A stretch of DNA of 64,000 nt from positions 124,001 through 188,000 of the forward strand of contig JAUSMA010000069.1 in assembly GCA_030645475.1 (NCBI GenBank), read 5' to 3'. Below are positions 58,496-64,000 of this stretch, piece after piece (the stretch's first letter is position 1; each line of letters starts with the position of its first letter). The translations under genes and the position numbers were made by a program. Source of the stretch: Nitrospirota bacterium (lineage in GTDB: Bacteria > Nitrospirota > Nitrospiria > Nitrospirales > Nitrospiraceae). The notes beneath the pieces were generated by a model. That model ran no database searches. It was not told the origin of the DNA and worked only from the letters and a program-made list of their open reading frames with translations.

Positions 58496-59994
58496 ACTTT
58501 TCTCTGACGATGTCTCCCTCCGATCTGTTGTTGTTGCTGCCGGAAATCCTGCTCACGGTCTGGTTGTGCGGCATCCTGATCGTCGATTTCTCGTTTCCCC
58601 GGCTGCCCAACGAACAGTTGGCCTATCTGAGCATCGCAGGCCTCGCTGCCACGCTCGGCTGCCTGGTCTGGTTCGATGTGACCGGCGTCACCGGGGCGCT
58701 CTTTGCCGATATGTTTGTCCTCGACCGAATGGCCCTGTTTTTCAAAATGTTCATTGTCGGGTCGACGATCCTCGTCATCCTGGCCTCCGTCGATTACATC
58801 CATCGATTCAGGTTTTTCCGCGGAGAGTATTATTTCCTGATTGTGATGTCGGCGCTCGGCATGATGTTTATGGCCTCCGCCAACGACTTGTTGTCGGTGT
58901 TCGTCACGTTGGAGTTTTCCACCTTCGGCTTCTACGTCTTGGTTGCCTATCTTCGTGAGGATATGGCTTCGAACGAAGCGGGTATCAAGTTTTTCATTCT
59001 AGGCGTCTTCGCCGCGGGCCTCCTCGCCTATGGCATTAGCTTGGTCTATGGAGAAACCGGCAAGCTGGTATTTTCCGATATGAAATCGGCACAGGCGACA
59101 CCGGGGCTGGCTATCGGCTTCCTGCTGATCTTCGGTGCATTAGGGTTCAAAATCGGCGCGGTACCGTTTCACTCGTGGATTCCTGACACCTATCATGGGT
59201 CGCCAACGCCTGTGACGGCCTATCTCTCGATCGCCCCGAAGGGGGCGGCCTTTGCCATCCTCCTCAGGATGTTCTTCGTCGCCTTGGCGACGTTTAAGCC
59301 GATCTGGGTGTTGCTACTCGTTGCCGCATCCGTCATGTCCATGACCTACGGGAACATCGTGGCGATCGCCCAGAAGAACATGAAACGGCTCTTGGCCTAT
59401 TCCGGTATCGCCCAGATCGGTAATGTGCTGATCGGTCTCGCTGCCGGCACCAAGATGGGGAACGACGCGATTCTGTTCTATCTGTTGACCTATCTCTTTG
59501 CCAATCTCGGGGCCTTCGCCATTATCATCGCCGTCAGTGAAGCGATCGGGAGCGAGGAGATCGACGATTACAGTGGGCTCGGGCGGCGTTCGCCATTTCT
59601 TGCTTTTTCGATGCTGATTTTCCTCTTGTCTCTGGCTGGTGTGCCTCCGTTGGCCGGCTTCATCGGCAAGATCTACATTTTTGTGGCGGCCATGAAAGAA
59701 GGGCTCTACGTGCTCATCACGGTGGGCCTGATTAACATCGTGATTTCGATGTATTACTACCTGATCGTTGTGAAGAAGATGTATATCAGCGAACCCCACG
59801 ACCCTTCTCCCATTACGGTGTCCGGTCCAATCAAAGCCGTGCTATACGTCTGTCTCGCCGGCACCCTTGTGATCGGTATTTATCCGCAACCCTTCGCCGA
59901 TTGGGTCGTCTCGGCCACGATGATGTTTTCCGGCTTAGCGGATCCAGCCGTCTCCCTTCCCATTCCCCCTGCCGCCACTCCAGTCGGTGGGTAA
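58492..59994 (+). CDS. nuoN: NADH-quinone oxidoreductase subunit N
   Basis: 500 residues, 14 helices expected. GFKIGAVPFHSWIPDTYHGS carries the TM7 lysine, and EFSTFGFYVLVAYLRED carries the TM5 glutamate. NuoN is the antiporter-like subunit nearest to NuoK. The start overlaps the second nuoM stop by four bases (ATGA). It is the last gene of the operon. No terminator was found in the following 130 bases. Confidence 0.96.
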   Translation: MNFSLTMSPSDLLLLLPEILLTVWLCGILIVDFSFPRLPNEQLAYLSIAGLAATLGCLVWFDVTGVTGALFADMFVLDRMALFFKMFIVGSTILVILASVDYIHRFRFFRGEYYFLIVMSALGMMFMASANDLLSVFVTLEFSTFGFYVLVAYLREDMASNEAGIKFFILGVFAAGLLAYGISLVYGETGKLVFSDMKSAQATPGLAIGFLLIFGALGFKIGAVPFHSWIPDTYHGSPTPVTAYLSIAPKGAAFAILLRMFFVALATFKPIWVLLLVAASVMSMTYGNIVAIAQKNMKRLLAYSGIAQIGNVLIGLAAGTKMGNDAILFYLLTYLFANLGAFAIIIAVSEAIGSEEIDDYSGLGRRSPFLAFSMLIFLLSLAGVPPLAGFIGKIYIFVAAMKEGLYVLITVGLINIVISMYYYLIVVKKMYISEPHDPSPITVSGPIKAVLYVCLAGTLVIGIYPQPFADWVVSATMMFSGLADPAVSLPIPPAATPVGG

Positions 59995-60048
59995 ATCCAT
60001 ACGAGTCGGTTCCTCGGAGCGTTCGGCGAGAAGTCTGCTACAATATTT

Positions 60049-60078
60049 TTTACAGGGTCTCCCGGCTCAGAGTATAGT
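60049..60078 (+). promoter_or_regulatory. Candidate promoter of the CHASE3 kinase operon
   Basis: TTTACA and TATAGT are separated by 18 bases, 47 bases before the ATG. An alternative is the extended -10 TGCTACAAT at 60036-60044, the same nine-base word as upstream of priA and the 154-aa gene. Confidence 0.45.
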
Positions 60079-60124
60079 GGCCACAGTATTTCCTCGCATT
60101 CTCACGTCCGCAGACGCTTGAGCC

Positions 60125-61603
60125 ATGGCTTTCGTCGCACCACAACATCCGGTCACGCCCATCACACCTGAACCGGCTCCCGGCACTAGCCAGGCGCCGA
60201 TTCCCAAGAGCGGCAGACTCATGGAATGGTTGACCCATTGGTCGATAGAGCGGCGCGTCCTCGCAGGCTTTGGGCTTGTCTTTGCCGGCATTGTGGTGAT
60301 CAGCGCCATTTCCTATCGCAACACCTCCGTGTTGATTGAGAATAGCCGACTCGACAGCAAGAGCCATGAGTTGGTGCAGTTGCTCGAATCGGTGAGCGAA
60401 GCCCTCGACGCGACTGAACGCGGGCATCGGCGCTACCTGGTGACCGGGGAAGAATCCTATTTGAAGTTCTACCGGAGCACCGTCGAACAGATGCCGGAAT
60501 ACCTTCGGTATCTCCGGGGGTTGACGAATGAGTGGCCTGAACAGCAGTCCCGGGTGGCAACGCTCGAAGCCCTCATCGACCGGCAATTGGACGCGGAGGC
60601 GCGCGCCATCACCAGACGAGAGAAGGATGGTTATGAGGCAGTCCGCCACCTCGCCCTTTCCGGAGCGGCAAAGAACGAGCTTGAAAGAATTCACACTGTG
60701 ATGACTGAGCTTGACGGGGCCGAGCAGCGAGCCCTTCAGGCCCGAGTCCGTCAGTCCGCCGGAAGCACGAGAAATACGATTGCCTTGCTCGGACTGGGCG
60801 CGCTCTTGCAGTTAGTGCTCCTGGCCTCCGTCTACTTTCTCATCCATCACGACGTCACCGAGAGGCGCCGCGTTGCTGCGGAGCTGGAAAATAGGGGTGA
60901 ATTGCTGCAGGCTGCCAACAAAGAGTTGGAAGCGTTCAGCTATTCCGTGTCGCATGACCTCCGTGCCCCACTCCGTCATATCGACGGGTATGCCGCCCTC
61001 TTGTCGAAGGCAGCAGGTGAGGCGCTCAATGACAAAGCGCGCCGGTATCTCCAGACAATTTCAGACTCCGCCAAGCAGATGGGGCAGCTCATTGACGATT
61101 TGCTGGTGTTTTCCCGTATGGGACGACAGGACATGCTGCGCACCACGGTCAATTTAGACCAGCTTGTCAAGACGGTCCTCCACGATTTGCATCTTGACTT
61201 GCAAGGCCGGACAATCTCCTGGACAATGAGCCCATTGCCGCTCGTGCTAGGCGATCCGGCGATGCTTCGCCAAGTGTTCGTGAATCTCATCACCAACGCC
61301 CTGAAATTCACCGCCACCAGGCCTGAGGCGAAGATCGAGATCGGCGCCACGAAACGAAACCCGAGCGAGGTCGAGATCTTTGTGCGAGACAATGGGGTGG
61401 GATTCGACATGCAGTATGTGAATAAGCTGTTCGGGGTGTTTCAGCGTCTCCATCGGAGCGATGAGTTTGAAGGGACCGGCATCGGGCTCGCAAACGTGCG
61501 TCGGATTATCCATCGGCATGGTGGGCGGACTTGGGCCGAAGGGGCGCTCGATCAAGGAGCGACCTTCTACTTTTCCCTTCCAGTCGCGAGGTCTCTCAAA
61601 TGA
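60125..61603 (+). CDS. CHASE3-domain sensor histidine kinase
   Basis: 492 residues. TM1 (about residues 48-68, RVLAGFGLVFAGIVVISAIS) and TM2 (about 222-240, LGALLQLVLLASVYFLIHH) flank a periplasmic helical CHASE3 domain with the signature ALDATERGHRRYLVTGEESY. The HisKA domain holds the phosphoacceptor in FSYSVSHDLRAPLRHIDG. HATPase motifs are NLITNALKFT, VRDNGVGFDM and GTGIGLANVRRI. The start lies 131 bases after nuoN. The next gene, a receiver-only regulator, overlaps by four bases, so the pair are coupled. Confidence 0.94.
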   Translation: MAFVAPQHPVTPITPEPAPGTSQAPIPKSGRLMEWLTHWSIERRVLAGFGLVFAGIVVISAISYRNTSVLIENSRLDSKSHELVQLLESVSEALDATERGHRRYLVTGEESYLKFYRSTVEQMPEYLRYLRGLTNEWPEQQSRVATLEALIDRQLDAEARAITRREKDGYEAVRHLALSGAAKNELERIHTVMTELDGAEQRALQARVRQSAGSTRNTIALLGLGALLQLVLLASVYFLIHHDVTERRRVAAELENRGELLQAANKELEAFSYSVSHDLRAPLRHIDGYAALLSKAAGEALNDKARRYLQTISDSAKQMGQLIDDLLVFSRMGRQDMLRTTVNLDQLVKTVLHDLHLDLQGRTISWTMSPLPLVLGDPAMLRQVFVNLITNALKFTATRPEAKIEIGATKRNPSEVEIFVRDNGVGFDMQYVNKLFGVFQRLHRSDEFEGTGIGLANVRRIIHRHGGRTWAEGALDQGATFYFSLPVARSLK

Positions 61604-62055
61604 CCACAGTCAAACCAATTTTGCTAGCGGAAGATAACCCTCGCGACGCCGAGTTGGCGCTCGCCGCCATGGAGGAGCATCACATCGCCGATAAGGTGGT
61701 GGTCTGCCATGACGGGGCCGAAGTTCTCGACTACCTCTATTGCCGCGGGGCCTTTGCCTCCAGACAGCAGGGCAATCCCGTGGTCGTGTTCCTCGATCTC
61801 AAGATGCCAAAAGTCGACGGACTCGAAGTGTTACGGACGATCAAGAATGATGTGAATCTTAAACCGATTCCGGTCGTCATGCTCACGTCCTCGCGCGAGG
61901 AGTGCGATTTGGCGCAAAGTTATGCGCTGGGCGCCAATGCCTATGTGGTGAAACCGGTGGAGTTTCACCAATTCATCACGGCCGTGAAAGAACTCAGTGT
62001 ATTTTGGGGCATCATCAACGAACCGCCCCCGGACAGCTCAGAATCGACCAACTAG
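61600..62055 (+). CDS. Rcp1-like response regulator
   Basis: 151 residues, receiver domain only. ILLAEDNPRDAELALAAMEE, the phosphoacceptor in VVFLDLKMPKVDGLEVLRTI, PVVMLTSS and the Lys in AYVVKPVEFHQF make it of the Rcp1 type, often paired with CHASE3/phytochrome-like kinases. The start overlaps the kinase stop (ATGA). It probably receives phosphate from that kinase. The output is not visible. Confidence 0.93.
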   Translation: MTTVKPILLAEDNPRDAELALAAMEEHHIADKVVVCHDGAEVLDYLYCRGAFASRQQGNPVVVFLDLKMPKVDGLEVLRTIKNDVNLKPIPVVMLTSSREECDLAQSYALGANAYVVKPVEFHQFITAVKELSVFWGIINEPPPDSSESTN

Positions 62056-62073
62056 CCGCTCAGTAAAGGATTT

Positions 62074-63696
62074 GTGAAAACCCCTCTCAGCCTGCTCCAA
62101 CTTGAAGACAATCCGGTTGACGCCGAATTGATTACGGCCACCTTGATCGAGGGCGGAATTCCCTGTCAGTCGCAACTCGTCGACACGCGTCAGGCCTTTC
62201 TGGCGGCCCTGAAGGCCGGCCGGATCGATCTCATCCTCGCGGACTATTCCATCCCAGGTTTCGATGGCATGGCCGCCCTCGCGTTAGCCCGTCAGCATTG
62301 CCCCGAGGTGCCGTTTCTCTTCGTCTCGGCTACCATTGGAGAGGAGCTGGCGATCGACGCCATGCATCAAGGCGCGACGGATTATGTGCTCAAGCAACGG
62401 CTTGGACGATTGGTGCCATCGATTCAGCGCGCATTGCGCGAACTCGACGATCGAGCCGAGCGGAAACGGGCTGAAGAGGCCCTTCGGCAGAGCGAGAAAC
62501 AGTTTCGGCAGTCCCAGAAGATGGAAGCGGTGGGACGGTTGGCTGGAGGGATCGCGCATGACTTCAATAATCTCCTGACCGTTATTTTGGGCTACAGCCA
62601 AGTCATCTCGACGGAACTTGGCCCTCAGCATCCTCTTCGGGGAAAGGTCGATGAAACCTTAAAGGCCGGCGAACGGGCTGCGACGTTGATCCGTCAGCTA
62701 CTCGCGTTCAGCCGCAAACAATCGCTGGACCCCAAAGTGCTGTCGCTCAACACCGCCGTCACAAGTTTGGTCAGTCTGCTGGGTCGCTTGATCGGCACGA
62801 ATATCAAACTGGTTACCATGCTCGACCCAACGAATGGTCGGCTGTGCGCCGACCAGGCTCAGCTTGAGCAGGTCCTGGTCAACCTCGTCGTCAACGCGAG
62901 AGACGCCATGCCGAATGGCGGGACGCTGACGATTGAAACAGCCCAGGTTGAACTCACGCGCAGTCCGGTCTATCACCTTACCCCGCTACCTCCAGGTCCC
63001 TACGTCCGATTGGCCGTCACAGATACCGGCTGCGGTATGGACCGCAAGACCCAATCCCATATCTTTGAGCCCTTCTTCACGACGAAGGGGGAGGGGAAGG
63101 GCAGCGGTCTGGGCCTCTCCACGGTATTTGGCATTGTCACCCAGTGCGGCGGCGCCATCGACGTCACCAGCCGAGTGGGTCATGGCACGCGCTTCGACCT
63201 CTATTTCCCGAACGTCGAGTCCGATCTCTTCATCCCTCCGGCGATCCAATCATCGGGACAGCCTCAGCGAGGCACGGAAACGATTCTTGTGGTGGAAGAT
63301 GAGCCGAGCGTCCGTACGCTTGTGCGAGACGAACTGCGGAAACTGGGGTACCGTGTCATAGAAGCCAAGAGTGGAATTGAGGCCTGCTTACTGGCGACAC
63401 AGCAAGCAGGATCGCTACAACTGCTGTTGACCGATGTCGTCATGCCGGGCATGGGTGGACGGGAGTTGGCACAGCATCTCTCCGCCATCAAGCCGGATTT
63501 GCGAACGCTGTTTATGTCGGGGTATATGGATGACGTCGGTATTATGGCAGGACAAGAAGAAGGCACGAGCAGTTTCTTGCAAAAACCCTTCACGCCGGAG
63601 GTTCTCGCCCGCGCAGTCCGTGACTTACTGGATCTTCAGACCTTATCCGATAAGACCGGCACCCCCTCCTCAACACCTCAGCCGACCCCGCGCTGA
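62074..63696 (+). CDS. Hybrid histidine kinase with N- and C-terminal receiver domains
   Basis: 540 residues from a GTG start with AAAGGA upstream. An N-terminal receiver (LQLEDNPVDAELITATLIEG, phosphoacceptor in LILADYSIPGFDG, Lys in DYVLKQRLGRL) is followed by a coiled linker. The HisKA domain has the phosphoacceptor in LAGGIAHDFNNLLTVILGYS. The HATPase motifs are VLVNLVVNARDAMP, VTDTGCGMD and GSGLGLSTVFG. A second receiver has ILVVEDEPSVRTLVRDEL, LLLTDVVMPGMGG and FLQKPFTPEVL. It is probably one of a phosphorelay with the two genes before it. No membrane segment is present. Confidence 0.94.
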   Translation: MKTPLSLLQLEDNPVDAELITATLIEGGIPCQSQLVDTRQAFLAALKAGRIDLILADYSIPGFDGMAALALARQHCPEVPFLFVSATIGEELAIDAMHQGATDYVLKQRLGRLVPSIQRALRELDDRAERKRAEEALRQSEKQFRQSQKMEAVGRLAGGIAHDFNNLLTVILGYSQVISTELGPQHPLRGKVDETLKAGERAATLIRQLLAFSRKQSLDPKVLSLNTAVTSLVSLLGRLIGTNIKLVTMLDPTNGRLCADQAQLEQVLVNLVVNARDAMPNGGTLTIETAQVELTRSPVYHLTPLPPGPYVRLAVTDTGCGMDRKTQSHIFEPFFTTKGEGKGSGLGLSTVFGIVTQCGGAIDVTSRVGHGTRFDLYFPNVESDLFIPPAIQSSGQPQRGTETILVVEDEPSVRTLVRDELRKLGYRVIEAKSGIEACLLATQQAGSLQLLLTDVVMPGMGGRELAQHLSAIKPDLRTLFMSGYMDDVGIMAGQEEGTSSFLQKPFTPEVLARAVRDLLDLQTLSDKTGTPSSTPQPTPR

Positions 63697-63743
63697 CGAT
63701 GCGAGGGCCGCGTCGCAGCCGGCACCTCGCTCCCTCGACGGAA

Positions 63744-63773
63744 TTGACGCTCTATAGCTGCGCTCTCTATACT
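63744..63773 (+). promoter_or_regulatory. Predicted sigma-70 promoter of the gene at the right edge
   Basis: TTGACG and TATACT are separated by 18 bases. Twelve bases lie between the -10 element and the ATG, so the mRNA leader would be very short. Confidence 0.5.
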
Positions 63774-63785
63774 CGATTCTGAGAT

Positions 63786-64000
63786 ATGATGGCACAGGAC
63801 TCTCGCATCTATTCGTCTCCCCCTCGCACCCGCATCACCCAGTTTCTCCTGGGGCTCCTCTTTGCTGTGCTCAGTGGCCAGTCGATCGCAATGGCGCAAG
63901 ATCTCTCGGGGGATCGATTGGGAGACGGTTTATCCATCTCCGTCTGGAATCCGCACGCGCAATGCCCAGACGTGACCCCGTTGATCGCCGTGGATATCGA
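63786..64000 (+). CDS. Start of a secreted protein of unknown family
   Basis: 71 complete codons lie in the window; the rest runs off the right edge. A signal peptide (FLLGLLFAVLSGQSIAMA) ends near AMAQDLSG. The mature part starts DRLGDGLSISVWNPHAQCPD. One Cys is present. Two Mets open the frame (63786 and 63789), and either may be used. Too little is present for a family call. Confidence 0.6.
   Translation, partial: MMAQDSRIYSSPPRTRITQFLLGLLFAVLSGQSIAMAQDLSGDRLGDGLSISVWNPHAQCPDVTPLIAVDI

Noticed and set aside
1-64000. CRISPR arrays, prophage, integrative elements, restriction or other known defence systems
   Set aside because: No regularly spaced repeats with unique spacers, no cas, integrase, transposase, phage structural or restriction genes were found. 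The palindromic spacers have no coding capacity.

Overview
The window reads as a chromosomal segment of a Nitrospira-type bacterium (Nitrospirota). This is an inference from gene content and style: a complex I operon with two nuoM genes and no nuoE/nuoF, a very large multi-PAS histidine kinase, secreted HEAT-repeat proteins, Myxo-type PilZ proteins, moderately high GC, and dispersed palindromic intergenic repeats. No rRNA, CRISPR, transposase, integrase or phage gene is visible. This looks like core chromosome rather than an island.

Layout. 1-3.6 kb (minus strand): tRNA-Ser, the 4.5S SRP RNA, then dnaX-ybaB-recR and the start of a DksA/TraR-like gene. 3.6-8.5 kb (plus): an AsmA-like protein, a DUF481 beta-barrel, mscL and an OmpA-type protein with coiled-coil repeats. 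8.5-13.9 kb (minus): a HEAT-repeat secreted protein and a GAF/sigma-54 activator, then a well-spaced -24/-12 promoter driving DsrE, PNPOx-like and Tat-exported solute-binding genes. 14.1-17.7 kb (plus): tRNA-Leu(UAG), tig, clpP, clpX. 17.8-31.4 kb: mixed genes including two PilZ paralogues, a HEAT lipoprotein with a long-tailed TatA, an M24 peptidase, a C26 amidotransferase, an APC permease, PsiE-like, a tandem desulforedoxin-like protein, nagZ, pepA, queE, a HAD phosphatase and tRNA-Leu(GAG). 31.8-41.8 kb: a 2722-residue kinase with 17 PAS-like repeats and two GAF domains, its LuxR-type response regulator, a CheY-like regulator and a small membrane protein. 41.7-45.7 kb (minus): priA with ruined helicase motifs, and an OmpA-domain protein. 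46.3-60 kb (plus): nuoABCD-G-IJKL-M-M-N. 60.1-63.7 kb (plus): a CHASE3 kinase, a response regulator and a hybrid kinase, followed by the start of a secreted protein.

How the parts fit. The nuo operon encodes a proton-pumping, quinone-linked complex I variant. It has three antiporter-like subunit types plus an extra NuoM and lacks the NADH-oxidising module, so a donor other than NADH (ferredoxin is the usual proposal) or reverse electron flow is likely. nuoH is also missing from the operon. The sigma-54 cassette looks like a self-contained redox or stress response: the activator carries a four-cysteine GAF motif, a 36-bp palindrome lies about 175 bp upstream of the predicted start site, and hairpins sit between genes. 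Several genes (M24 peptidase, the divergent 154-aa protein, priA) have a -10 element 6-8 bp before the start codon and no Shine-Dalgarno sequence, which predicts leaderless mRNAs.

The strongest leads are the nuo operon with its lysine-less second NuoM, the helicase-dead PriA, the sigma-54 cassette, and the leaderless promoters. All alignments were made by eye against remembered family sequences; no database search was run.
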